Positions 17,812 through 25,800 of a stretch of DNA of 38,884 nucleotides are shown here, piece by piece. Source of the DNA: Bacteroidales bacterium (GTDB lineage Bacteria; Bacteroidota; Bacteroidia; Bacteroidales; VadinHA17); the NCBI GenBank assembly GCA_025455395.1, contig JALOMO010000015.1, forward strand, positions 1 to 38,884, given 5' to 3'. The position numbers and the translations under genes were made by a program. Position 1 is the first letter of the stretch. The number at the start of each line of letters is the position of its first letter. Under the pieces are notes generated by a model. That model was not told where the DNA came from, did no database searches, and was given only the letters and a program-made list of their open reading frames with translations.

Positions 17812-19370
17812 GGATTGAGATAATGGATACCACTCTTCGCGACGGTGAACAGACCCAGGGTGTTTCTTTTTCACCTGTTGAGAAGCTGCATATGGCTACC
17901 CTGCTCCTCAGGGAGCTAAAAGTCGACCGTCTCGAGGTAGCCTCGGCAAGAGTTTCCAGGGGAGAGTATGAGGCAGCATCTAAAATTGCAGAATGGGCAA
18001 GGAAGAATAACATGCTTGACAAAATCGAGGTGCTTGGATTTGTTGACGGAGAAGCCTCTCTTGACTGGATAGAGAATGCAGGGATCAGGGTGATCAATCT
18101 ACTCTGCAAAGGATCGAGGAGACATCTTGAGAAACAGTTGAGAAAAACCGCAGAGGAACATCTTTACGATATTAAATATGTTATTTCAAAGGCAGTCGAG
18201 CGAGAAATGACCGTGAATCTCTACTTCGAAGACTGGTCAAACGGAATGATCAACTCTGAAAGCTATGTCTACTTCATGCTCGATAACCTTAAAGATGAAC
18301 CGGTCACGAGATTCATGCTGCCTGATACCCTTGGTATCCTGAATCCTGATCAGACATCAGACTTCTGCAGAAGGTTAGTTGTTAAATACCCGTCACTCCA
18401 CTTTGATTTTCATGCACACAACGATTATGATCTTGCTGCCGCCAACGTATTCGCTGCATTAAAAGCAGGCGTCAAGGGTGTTCACACAACTGTCAACGGG
18501 CTTGGTGAAAGGGCCGGGAATGCTGCGCTGTCAAGTGTTATTGCAATAATAAAAGATCATACCGAATATGAGGCCGGGGTTGATGAAAGCGCAATAACCG
18601 GCGTCAGTAATGTTGTTGAATCTTACAGCGGTATCAGAATACCTGTTAATAAGCCTGTTATTGGTGAGAATGTATTTACCCAGACTTCAGGCATACATGC
18701 AGACGGCGATAACAAGGACAACCTATATTTCAACAGCCTGCTCCCGGAAAGATTCGGGAGAAAAAGAAAATATGCACTAGGCAAAATGTCAGGAAAGGCG
18801 ACAATAAAAAAGAATCTTGAAGAGTTCGGCCTTGAACTTGACCCGGAATCGCTGACTAAAGTCACCATGAGAGTTATTGAGCTTGGCGACAAGAAAGAGA
18901 ATGTAACGACAGAGGATCTCCCTTTCATTATAGCTGATGTGCTCGGTACAGAACGGATTAACTACAGGGTCTTCATCAGAAACTATTCGCTCTCCCTCTC
19001 GTACGGATTAAGGCCTTTTGCAAGTGTGAAGATTGAGATTGACGGCGCCCTCTATGAAGAAACTTCTTCCGGTGATGGTCAATATGATGCTTTCATGAAA
19101 GCTATAAGAAAAATATACGATAACAAAGGAAGGGAATTCCCGGTTTTGACAGACTATATTGTCACAATTCCACCCGGAGGAAAGACAGATGCACTAGTTG
19201 AAACAGTTATCTCGTGGAGCTACGGTAACATGAAATTCAGGACAAAAGGGCTGGACGCAGATCAGACTGAATCAGCTATAAAAGCAACTGAAAAAATGCT
19301 TAATATTATTGAGAACAAGGATGGCAGGAGCAAAGTCAACACTATAATTGAAGCTACAAATGAACTATAA
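17808..19370 (+). CDS. cimA: (R)-Citramalate synthase (Leptospira CimA type)
   Basis: A 520-residue member of the LeuA/homocitrate synthase family, with [38 protein letters not shown] and TSGIHADGDNKDN. The signature blocks VDRLEVASARVSRGE, YFEDWSNG, LPERFGRKRKYALGK and IPPGGKTDALVET resemble the characterised Leptospira citramalate synthase as I remember it, more than they resemble LeuA. Expected reaction: pyruvate + acetyl-CoA to citramalate, giving 2-oxobutyrate for isoleucine through LeuCD and LeuB. The C-terminal part (about 380-505) is a LeuA-type regulatory domain, presumably for isoleucine feedback. Its position between leuD and leuB fits the use of those enzymes. Specificity is inferred from sequence resemblance; a second isopropylmalate synthase is the alternative. 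Confidence 0.8.
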   Translation: MRIEIMDTTLRDGEQTQGVSFSPVEKLHMATLLLRELKVDRLEVASARVSRGEYEAASKIAEWARKNNMLDKIEVLGFVDGEASLDWIENAGIRVINLLCKGSRRHLEKQLRKTAEEHLYDIKYVISKAVEREMTVNLYFEDWSNGMINSESYVYFMLDNLKDEPVTRFMLPDTLGILNPDQTSDFCRRLVVKYPSLHFDFHAHNDYDLAAANVFAALKAGVKGVHTTVNGLGERAGNAALSSVIAIIKDHTEYEAGVDESAITGVSNVVESYSGIRIPVNKPVIGENVFTQTSGIHADGDNKDNLYFNSLLPERFGRKRKYALGKMSGKATIKKNLEEFGLELDPESLTKVTMRVIELGDKKENVTTEDLPFIIADVLGTERINYRVFIRNYSLSLSYGLRPFASVKIEIDGALYEETSSGDGQYDAFMKAIRKIYDNKGREFPVLTDYIVTIPPGGKTDALVETVISWSYGNMKFRTKGLDADQTESAIKATEKMLNIIENKDGRSKVNTIIEATNEL

Positions 19371-20427
19371 GATTGCAGTACTCCCCGGAGACGGAATTGG
19401 TCCTGAAATAATAGACCAGGCAATTAAGGCCCTCAATGCTGTCGCGGGCAAATTCAACCACTCATTTATATATGAATATGCCCTGGTGGGTGCAGTGGCA
19501 ATTGACAAAACGGGGTCTCCCCTTCCCGAAGAAACATTGTTGAAATGCAAGGCTTCTGATGCTGTACTGTTCGGCGCCATAGGAGATCCGAAATACGATG
19601 CCGACCCGAAAGCAACAGTCAGGCCTGAACAGGGGCTACTGGCAATGCGCAAAGAGCTTGGACTCTATGCAAACGTCAGACCGGTGACAACATTCCCATC
19701 ATTACTTGATAAATCACCACTCAGAAAAGAGATTGTCAGCGGGGTTGATATTCTGATGGTGAGAGAGCTGACCGGAGGGATCTACTTCGGGAAACCGCAG
19801 GGACGGTCTGAGGATGGTAAAACAGCGTATGATTCATGTGTTTACAGTAGATTTGAAATTGAACGTGTTGTCAGACTTGCCTGTGAATATGCCCTTAAAC
19901 GTAAAGGAAAGGTTACCGTCGTTGACAAGGCCAACGTACTGGCAACATCAAGACTGTGGCGTGAAACATCGAAAGAGATCGCTTCTGAATACCCCGGGAT
20001 AGAAATGGACTTTATGTTCGTCGACAATGCTGCCATGCAGCTGATCCAGAACCCACTAAGGTTTGATGTTATTGTCACAGAAAATATGTTCGGTGATATC
20101 CTTTCCGATGAAGCAAGCGTGATCACCGGGTCACTGGGTTTGCTCCCATCGGCATCCATCGGCCTCTCAACCTCGGTATTTGAGCCTATACACGGCTCTT
20201 ATCCCCAGGCGGCAGGAAAGAATATCGCCAATCCTCTCGGAACCATACTCTCTGCTGCAATGCTTCTCGAAACCGGACTAAATCTAACAAGGGAATCTCA
20301 TGCTGTCACAAAAGCAGCCATAAAGTCTCTTGAAGCCGGCATTGTTACAGAAGATATTGACAGAAGTAATCCCTGCTCTACCTCAATGGTTGGCGACCGG
20401 ATAGCAGAATATATTTTATCCACCTGA
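19360..20427 (+). CDS. leuB: 3-Isopropylmalate dehydrogenase
   Basis: A 355-residue, metal- and NAD-dependent beta-decarboxylating dehydrogenase. I start it at the ATG at 19360 (MNYKIAVLPGDGIGPEII). The track's start at 19348 is a TTG giving a non-conserved MKLQ extension. The start overlaps the cimA stop by 11 nt. Motifs are AVLPGDGIGPEI, VRELTGGIYFGKPQGR, the metal-ligand region DILSDEASVITGSLGLLPSAS and the NAD-binding EPIHGSYPQAAGKNIANP. Besides leucine synthesis, it can oxidise 3-methylmalate to 2-oxobutyrate in the citramalate route. Confidence 0.94.
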   Translation: MNYKIAVLPGDGIGPEIIDQAIKALNAVAGKFNHSFIYEYALVGAVAIDKTGSPLPEETLLKCKASDAVLFGAIGDPKYDADPKATVRPEQGLLAMRKELGLYANVRPVTTFPSLLDKSPLRKEIVSGVDILMVRELTGGIYFGKPQGRSEDGKTAYDSCVYSRFEIERVVRLACEYALKRKGKVTVVDKANVLATSRLWRETSKEIASEYPGIEMDFMFVDNAAMQLIQNPLRFDVIVTENMFGDILSDEASVITGSLGLLPSASIGLSTSVFEPIHGSYPQAAGKNIANPLGTILSAAMLLETGLNLTRESHAVTKAAIKSLEAGIVTEDIDRSNPCSTSMVGDRIAEYILST

Positions 20428-20445
20428 TTAACCGAAACAAATTAT

Positions 20446-21291
20446 ATGACCGATCGTCAGATACTTGTAGCCATTCAGGGCGAAAAGGGAAGCTTTCACG
20501 ATGTAGCTGCAAAAGACTATTTCAGGAATAAAGAGATTGTTATCATACCATGCTCAACATTCGATGAAACAATTAATTCTGTTATCTCAGGCAAGGCTGA
20601 ATATGCAGTTATGGCAATTGAGAATGCCCGCGCAGGCAGCATTCTGTATAATTATAACCTTATCAGAGAGTCGGGCCTTAAAATACTTGGCGAGCTAAGA
20701 CTAAGGATCAGGCAGAATCTCATGGCACTTCCCGGAACAACAATTGGCTCATTAAATGAAATCAGATCTCATCCTATTGCCCTCGCACAGTGTATGGAAT
20801 TTCTCAACACCCTGAAAGGAATGACATTGATTGAGACCGACGACACTGCCGGTACGGCCAGGATTATAAGCGAACACCATCTTACCGGAACAGGCACAAT
20901 AGCATCAGCCAGTGCAGCAGAGATTTATGGACTTGAAATTCTTGCCGATGGGATAGAGACGTATAAAAAGAACTACACAAAATTCCATGTCATTGGCAAT
21001 GAATCTGAAATGCCCGATGAAGGAGATAAAGCATCTGTCTGCTTTGCAACCAGTCACCTGCCCGGTTCACTTGCCAGAGTTCTGCAAATACTTGCCGGCA
21101 TGGACATCAATCTTTCAAAAATACAGTCTGTTCCAAGGTTGAACGGCAACTGGGAGTACATGTTTTATCTTGATCTTGAGATGAGCAAGGCATCAAGAAT
21201 GGACACTGTTGTAAAGGCACTTGAAGAACACACGATGAACCTGGAGATACTCGGGATTTACAACAAGGACAACAATCTTTATGAATGCTAA
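20446..21291 (+). CDS. pheA: Prephenate dehydratase (monofunctional, with ACT domain)
   Basis: A 281-residue enzyme that converts prephenate to phenylpyruvate for phenylalanine. The catalytic part (about 1-185) shows QGEKGSFHDVAA, AIENARAGSI and, near its end, NYTKFHVIGN (T178, K179, F180), where many homologues have Thr-Arg-Phe. The C-terminal ACT domain (about 195-275) has PGSLARVLQILAGMDINLSKIQSVP in place of the classical GALV and ESRP motifs for phenylalanine binding. No chorismate mutase domain is present. It lies 18 nt after leuB with no promoter or terminator between, so it is probably the last gene of the branched-chain operon. No hairpin follows its stop. Confidence 0.9.
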   Translation: MTDRQILVAIQGEKGSFHDVAAKDYFRNKEIVIIPCSTFDETINSVISGKAEYAVMAIENARAGSILYNYNLIRESGLKILGELRLRIRQNLMALPGTTIGSLNEIRSHPIALAQCMEFLNTLKGMTLIETDDTAGTARIISEHHLTGTGTIASASAAEIYGLEILADGIETYKKNYTKFHVIGNESEMPDEGDKASVCFATSHLPGSLARVLQILAGMDINLSKIQSVPRLNGNWEYMFYLDLEMSKASRMDTVVKALEEHTMNLEILGIYNKDNNLYEC

Positions 21292-21316
21292 GAGGGGCTA
21301 AAAAAACATGACGGAT

Positions 21317-21346
21317 TATTTTTGTATCATAATTTCATTATTTTTG
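21317..21346 (+). promoter_or_regulatory. Two candidate -7 boxes for the trp leader transcript
   Basis: ATTATTTTTG occurs twice (21315-21324 and 21337-21346), giving two TAnnTTTG boxes, TATTTTTG at 21317-21324 and at 21339-21346. Neither has a perfect TTTG 18 nt upstream. The first box would give a 5' leader of about 23 nt before the GTG. The second would make the leader peptide nearly leaderless. Confidence 0.55.
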
Positions 21347-21351
21347 CATAA

Positions 21352-21396
21352 GTGAAACCGACAACATTAAATATCTGGCGCTGGTGCAGCTCATGA
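21352..21396 (+). CDS. trpL: Tryptophan leader peptide (GTG start)
   Basis: GTG to TGA encodes MKPTTLNIWRWCSS (14 residues) with two TGG codons separated by one Arg codon. An in-frame TAA directly precedes the GTG and no ATG is available, so GTG is the only plausible start. It lies between promoter-like boxes and an intrinsic terminator, before a TrpB gene. Trp is the rarest amino acid, so two Trp in 14 codons in this place is strong evidence for a trp attenuator leader. Confidence 0.83.
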   Translation: MKPTTLNIWRWCSS

Positions 21397-21467
21397 GATG
21401 AAGCTGTGATTGACGCCATTATATAATATCATTAGATAATTATGCAAAAAGGCACGCTGATCACAGC
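21376..21467 (+). promoter_or_regulatory. Trp attenuator: competing helices
   Basis: CAGCTCAT (21387-21394) pairs with ATGAAGCTG (21398-21406) with one bulged A and loop GAG; TGGCG (21376-21380) can pair with CGCCA (21414-21418) around it. The alternative is GCTGTGATTG (21403-21412) with TGATCACAGC (21458-21467), ten pairs including two G-U. It invades the loop and 3' arm of the terminator, so the two are exclusive. Stalling at the Trp codons would cover the first strand and free GCTGTGATTG. Confidence 0.75.
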
Positions 21468-21480
21468 GTGCTTTTTGTTT
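21446..21480 (+). terminator. Intrinsic terminator of the trp attenuator
   Basis: GCACGCTG (21452-21459), loop ATCA, CAGCGTGC (21464-21471), then TTTTTGTTTT; the stem is preceded by AAAAA that can extend it. It lies about 25-30 nt before trpB and is also the first terminator after the ilv-leu-pheA operon. Confidence 0.92.
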
Positions 21481-21503
21481 TATATAACCCTAAAAAATTG
21501 AAT

Positions 21504-22868
21504 ATGGAAAAGTTTACAAAATTTCTTCTGAGTGAAAACGAGATGCCGCGCCAGTGGTATAACATTATGGCTGACATGCCAAATAAACCCCTTCCTCCAC
21601 TTCATCCGGGAACAGGCAAACCTGTCGGACCTGAAGATCTTGCAGCAGTCTTCCCGATGGAACTGATAAAGCAGGAAGTCTCAACAGAGAGATATATTGA
21701 CATTCCTGAGGAGGTATTCGATCTCTACAGAACATACAGGCCCTCACCGTTATTCAGGGCAAGGAATCTTGAAAAGGCTCTGGGAACAAAAAGCAGGATC
21801 TATTATAAGTACGAAGGAGGTAATTATTCCGGATCGCATAAAGCAAATACAGCTATACCGCAGGCCTATTATAACAAGATGGAAGGCGTTAGAAGGATAA
21901 CTACTGAAACAGGTGCCGGACAATGGGGAAGCGCCATGAGTTTTGCCTGCAATCACTTCGGACTCGAGTTACTTGTATTCATGGTAAGAGTAAGCTTTGA
22001 TCAGAAACCCGGCCGTAAACTCATGATGAATACCTACAATGCCAGGGTAGTGCCATCGCCCAGCACTATGACAGCAGCGGGAAGAAAGGTTCTGGAAGCG
22101 GATCCAGACTCTCCGGGAAGCCTCGGCATCGCTATCTCTGAGGCGATGGAGGTGGCAGTACAGGACCCGTATACCAAATATGCCCTTGGCAGCGTGCTCA
22201 ACCATGTCATACTTCACCAGACAATTATTGGTCAGGAGGCGCTTATCCAGATGGCAAAGGCAGATGACTACCCCGATGTTGTACTGGGATGCTTCGGTGG
22301 AGGATCAAATTTCTCCGGTATCGCATTCCCCTTCCTTCGTGAGAACCTGCTCAACGGTAAGAAGACAAGACTTGTTACAATTGAGCCGGCTTCATGTCCC
22401 AAGCTGACAAAAGGAAAATTCATGTATGACTTTGGCGATCAGTCAGGCATGACGCCTCTTCTTCCGATGTACTCACTGGGGCATAACTTCATCCCTGACA
22501 AGATACATGCAGGGGGTCTTCGCTATCATGGCGCCGGAGTACTTGTGAGCCAGCTGCTTAAGGATGGATTTGTAGAGGCAAAGGCAAAATTCCAGAGAGA
22601 ATGCTTCGAGGGAGGAGTGCTCTTTGCCAGGACAGAAGGCATATTGCCGGCTCCGGAATCAACATATGCAATTGCAGGGGCACTTGATGAGGCACGCAGG
22701 GCTGACATTGACGGAGTATCAAGAAGTATCCTCTTTAACCTTAGCGGACATGGACATTTTGATATCTCTGCTTACGAGAAATACTTCGAGGGAAACCTGC
22801 CCGACCATGAAGTAACAGCGGAAGAGGTAGACAGGTCTATTGCGCAGCTTAACCTTCCTGTATTCTGA
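21504..22868 (+). CDS. trpB: Tryptophan synthase beta chain, TrpB2 type
   Basis: A 454-residue PLP enzyme joining indole and serine to tryptophan. I start at the ATG at 21504 (MEKFTKFLLSENEMPRQW); the track's earlier TTG start lies inside the terminator. Length, the N-terminal extension with RQWYNIMADMP, and RPSPLFRARNLEKALG mark the TrpB2 subfamily, not the canonical beta chain of about 400 residues. The Schiff-base lysine is in GNYSGSHKANTAI (K113), with TETGAGQWGSAMS and the phosphate loop CFGGGSNFSG. No trpA or other trp gene adjoins it. The Trp-codon attenuator directly upstream supports a real role in tryptophan supply, from indole or with a TrpA encoded elsewhere. Confidence 0.9.
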   Translation: MEKFTKFLLSENEMPRQWYNIMADMPNKPLPPLHPGTGKPVGPEDLAAVFPMELIKQEVSTERYIDIPEEVFDLYRTYRPSPLFRARNLEKALGTKSRIYYKYEGGNYSGSHKANTAIPQAYYNKMEGVRRITTETGAGQWGSAMSFACNHFGLELLVFMVRVSFDQKPGRKLMMNTYNARVVPSPSTMTAAGRKVLEADPDSPGSLGIAISEAMEVAVQDPYTKYALGSVLNHVILHQTIIGQEALIQMAKADDYPDVVLGCFGGGSNFSGIAFPFLRENLLNGKKTRLVTIEPASCPKLTKGKFMYDFGDQSGMTPLLPMYSLGHNFIPDKIHAGGLRYHGAGVLVSQLLKDGFVEAKAKFQRECFEGGVLFARTEGILPAPESTYAIAGALDEARRADIDGVSRSILFNLSGHGHFDISAYEKYFEGNLPDHEVTAEEVDRSIAQLNLPVF

Positions 22869-22881
22869 TAACAGAGAGAGG

Positions 22882-22919
22882 AAAAAAGGAGAGAGGAACG
22901 CTTACGCTGGCCTCTCTCC
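22882..22919 (-). terminator. Terminator for nrdJ (minus strand)
   Basis: On the minus strand, GGAGAGAGG (22919-22911), a 14-nt loop, CCTCTCTCC (22896-22888) and then TTTTTT. It lies in the 81-nt gap between convergent trpB and nrdJ. The plus-strand orientation lacks a T run, so it is a poorer terminator for trpB. Confidence 0.7.
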
Positions 22920-22949
22920 TCTCTTGATATGGGATAGTTTTAAAAGATC

Positions 22950-25589
22950 TCAGCTGCATTTTGATGCACCGCAGTCGGTACAGATCAGGCATCCCTCCTG
23001 ATAGAGGAGCGCTGTTGACCCGCATGAGGTGCACTTCCCCTTAGCTTTTGTCCCATTTGGAATATAGCGTTTCAGAGACCGCTCAACACCATTCTTCCAG
23101 GTGTTGATCGTCTCACTGTCAAGCTTCATTGACGACACTAGCTCAACAACATCCTTGGCTGGCATACCGTAACGAAGCACTCCGGAGATAAGTCGCGCAT
23201 AATTCCAGAACTCGGGCTTGAACATATGTGAAAGCCCTCCCAGGGTGTTTTTATAACCGTACTTATCAGTATACTGGAAATCATAGCGTGTGTTCCCTGC
23301 TTCATCCTTGTTCTTCAGTATCTTTCCCTTGACAATGCTCTTTGGTATCGGGAACATCTCATCGTCCTGCAGCCCAGTAAAGATCTCATATGGCACTCCA
23401 TCCTTCAGCCCTACGAAGGCTATCCACTTCTCCTCATTATTCTGGAAACGGATAACATCTGCATCAAGTATCTTCGGTCTCTCAGGTGACCATTCCGGTT
23501 TCTTCTCATCCTTGTTATTCGAGACCAGAACACCAGACCTTGACCCGTCACGATAGACGGTGGCTCCCTTGCATCCCTCGTTCCATGCAGTAAGATAGAG
23601 CTCTGAAACAAGCTCCTCCTTTGCATCGGCAGGCAGGTTGATGGTGACGCTGATGGAATGGTCTACCCATTTCTGAATAGCCCCCTGCATGCGAACCTTG
23701 GCAACCCAGTCGACATCGTTAGCCGAGGCCTTATTATATGGTGACTTCTCAACTATTTGAGAGATCTCAGCCTCTGACATGTTTCTTACCCGCTCATAGT
23801 CATACCCGTTCACCTCCATCCAGTCAATAAACTTATGATGGAAAACCACAAACTCTTCCCAATGATCACCTACCTCGTCGATGAAGCTGACCTTTACATC
23901 CTTGTCATTAGGATTGACCTTCCGGCGCCTCTTGTAAAAAGGCATGAATATAGGTTCAATACCTGATGTTGTCTGGCTCATCAGGCTGGTAGTGCCGGTG
24001 GGTGCAATCGTCAACAGTGCTATGTTCCGCCTGCCATGCTTCTCCATCGCAGCATACATTTCAGGGTCAGCCTCACGCAAACGGTTTATGAAAGGGTTAT
24101 TGTACTCCCTCTCGCTGCTGTAAATCGGGAACGGTCCTCTCTCCTTGGCCATCTCAGTGGAGGCCCTGTAAGCCTCTACCGCCAGTACACGATGCACGCT
24201 TACTGAAAATTCTGTTGCCTCGTCTGTCCCGTAGCGCAGTCCGAGTGCTGCCAGCATATCTCCTTCGGCGGTGATGCCAATGCCCGTTCTCCTGCCCTCT
24301 TCCGTCTTGTGTCTAATGTTCTTCCACATATTCAGCTCCACCTGCTTGAGCTCCTGTGCCTCGGGGTCATTCTCTATCTTGGTGATAATGGCATCAATCT
24401 TCTCCTGCTCCAGATCTATGATGTCATCCATAATGCGCTGTGAGAGATGCACATGCTTTTTAAAGAGATCAAAATCAAATTGAGCCTGAGGGGTGAACGG
24501 ATTATTGACATACCCGTACAGGTTGATGGCTATCAGCCTGCAGCTATCGTAAGGGCAAAGGGGTATCTCGCCGCACGGGTTGGTAGAGACGGTCTCGTAA
24601 CCGAGATCGGCATAACAATCCGGGACGCTCTCACGCCTGATAGTGTCCCAGAAAAGGACCCCCGGCTCAGCTGACTTCCATGCATTATGAACGATCTTGT
24701 TCCACAGCTTGCGAGCATCAATATCTTTCACAAATTTGGGCTCCTCAGATTTCACAGGGTACTGCTGGCGGAAGCTCTTGCCATTCACAACGGCTTCCAT
24801 AAACTCATCTGTGATCTTAACTGAAACATTTGCCCCGGTAACCTTTCCTGCTTCCAGCTTTGCATCAATAAAACTCTCTGCATCAGGATGCTTTATTGAG
24901 ATTGAAAGCATCAATGCGCCCCTGCGGCCGTCCTGGGCTACTTCCCGTGTAGAGTTCGAATAACGCTCCATAAAAGGCACCACACCTGTGGATGTGAGGG
25001 CACTGTTAAGAACAGGAGAGCCTTTGGGTCTAATATGTGACAGGTCATGCCCTACCCCGCCACGCCGTTTCATCAGCTGCACCTGCTCCTGGTCAATCTT
25101 CATGATGCCTCCGTATGAATCAGAGTCACCTTTGTTCCCGATTACAAAACAATTGGAGAGCGAGGCAATCTGGTAATCATTGCCTATCCCTGTCATTGGC
25201 CCGCCCTGGGGAATGATATATTTAAAGTCCTTAAATGCCTCATAAATAATTTCTGACGGAATAGGATTGGGATATTTCTGTTCAATACGGTAGATCTCTG
25301 AAGCCAGCCTCCGGTGCATGTCATCAGGGCTCTTTTCATAAAGATTTCCGTATGAATCCTTCAGAGCATATTTGCTTGCCCATACCTTCGCGGCAAGGTC
25401 GTCACCCCTGAAATACTCGCGCGCACCTTTTATGGCCTCCTCATAAGAGTAGATCGTTTTACCGTTACCTTCTGCCACTCGGGATCTTTTCTCCGCTACC
25501 GCCTCTTCCTTTTTCATTTTCTTCTCTTCCTTCTTTACAACCTTTTCGTCAGGGGCGACGGAGGGCATCTGGACAAGTGAATCTCCCAT
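22950..25589 (-). CDS. nrdJ: Adenosylcobalamin-dependent (class II) ribonucleotide reductase
   Basis: An 879-residue protein that reduces ribonucleotides to deoxyribonucleotides using a cobalamin-derived radical. After a Lys/Glu-rich, low-complexity N-terminal stretch of about 40 residues come the 10-stranded barrel motifs: ASLSNCFVIG and MKRRGGVGHDLSHIRPKGSPV, the active-site NPCGEIPLCPYDSCRL, and the loop IAPTGTTSLMSQTTSGIEPIF. The C terminus is a CxxC zinc-ribbon-like tail (CTSCGSTALLYQEGCLICTDCG), as in B12-dependent reductases whose redox cysteines are C-terminal. It is a single gene, convergent with trpB. The 158-nt upstream stretch before the next terminator shows only a weak promoter-like TATTTTAG and no cobalamin riboswitch that I could recognise. 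Confidence 0.93.
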   Translation of the reverse strand: MGDSLVQMPSVAPDEKVVKKEEKKMKKEEAVAEKRSRVAEGNGKTIYSYEEAIKGAREYFRGDDLAAKVWASKYALKDSYGNLYEKSPDDMHRRLASEIYRIEQKYPNPIPSEIIYEAFKDFKYIIPQGGPMTGIGNDYQIASLSNCFVIGNKGDSDSYGGIMKIDQEQVQLMKRRGGVGHDLSHIRPKGSPVLNSALTSTGVVPFMERYSNSTREVAQDGRRGALMLSISIKHPDAESFIDAKLEAGKVTGANVSVKITDEFMEAVVNGKSFRQQYPVKSEEPKFVKDIDARKLWNKIVHNAWKSAEPGVLFWDTIRRESVPDCYADLGYETVSTNPCGEIPLCPYDSCRLIAINLYGYVNNPFTPQAQFDFDLFKKHVHLSQRIMDDIIDLEQEKIDAIITKIENDPEAQELKQVELNMWKNIRHKTEEGRRTGIGITAEGDMLAALGLRYGTDEATEFSVSVHRVLAVEAYRASTEMAKERGPFPIYSSEREYNNPFINRLREADPEMYAAMEKHGRRNIALLTIAPTGTTSLMSQTTSGIEPIFMPFYKRRRKVNPNDKDVKVSFIDEVGDHWEEFVVFHHKFIDWMEVNGYDYERVRNMSEAEISQIVEKSPYNKASANDVDWVAKVRMQGAIQKWVDHSISVTINLPADAKEELVSELYLTAWNEGCKGATVYRDGSRSGVLVSNNKDEKKPEWSPERPKILDADVIRFQNNEEKWIAFVGLKDGVPYEIFTGLQDDEMFPIPKSIVKGKILKNKDEAGNTRYDFQYTDKYGYKNTLGGLSHMFKPEFWNYARLISGVLRYGMPAKDVVELVSSMKLDSETINTWKNGVERSLKRYIPNGTKAKGKCTSCGSTALLYQEGCLICTDCGASKCS

Positions 25590-25747
25590 AGATATTAAAA
25601 AAATCTTAAAGTTTGATAATAAGTTACTTAGTTGACCGCCGGTAAAATTGATCGGGTTTTGCTAAAATAGACACACATGTCAGAGCAGACAAGAATAAAA
25701 CTTCTCTTTTATTAACATACATATCAACTTTATAAACCAATGGTTAG

Positions 25748-25777
25748 TAAAAAAAAGAGGCCGGTTTCCCGGCCTCT
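25748..25777 (-). terminator. Terminator of the TonB-dependent receptor gene
   Basis: On the minus strand, AGAGGCCGG, loop GAAA, CCGGCCTCT, followed by a run of eight or more T residues. It is a perfect 9-bp GC-rich stem with a tetraloop, 24 nt past the receptor stop codon. Confidence 0.92.
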
Positions 25778-25800
25778 GTAAATAGCTTATTATGTGATTA

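Noticed and set aside
19348-19359. Upstream TTG start of leuB (MKLQ extension) in the ORF track
   Set aside because: The ATG at 19360 gives the conserved beginning MNYKIAVLPGDG and an ordinary overlap with the cimA stop.
21468-21503. Upstream start of trpB within the attenuator terminator
   Set aside because: The TTG lies at the 3' arm of the terminator hairpin. The ATG at 21504 starts the conserved TrpB2 N terminus.
24447-24963. Plus-strand ORFs inside nrdJ (75 and 88 aa)
   Set aside because: They are antisense to a long conserved enzyme, have no start context or homology that I recognise, and overlap in different frames as shadow ORFs do.
25590-25747. Possible cobalamin riboswitch upstream of the B12-dependent reductase nrdJ
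   Set aside because: I looked on the minus strand for the B12-box sequence and the conserved riboswitch core and found neither in the 158 nt available before the neighbouring terminator.
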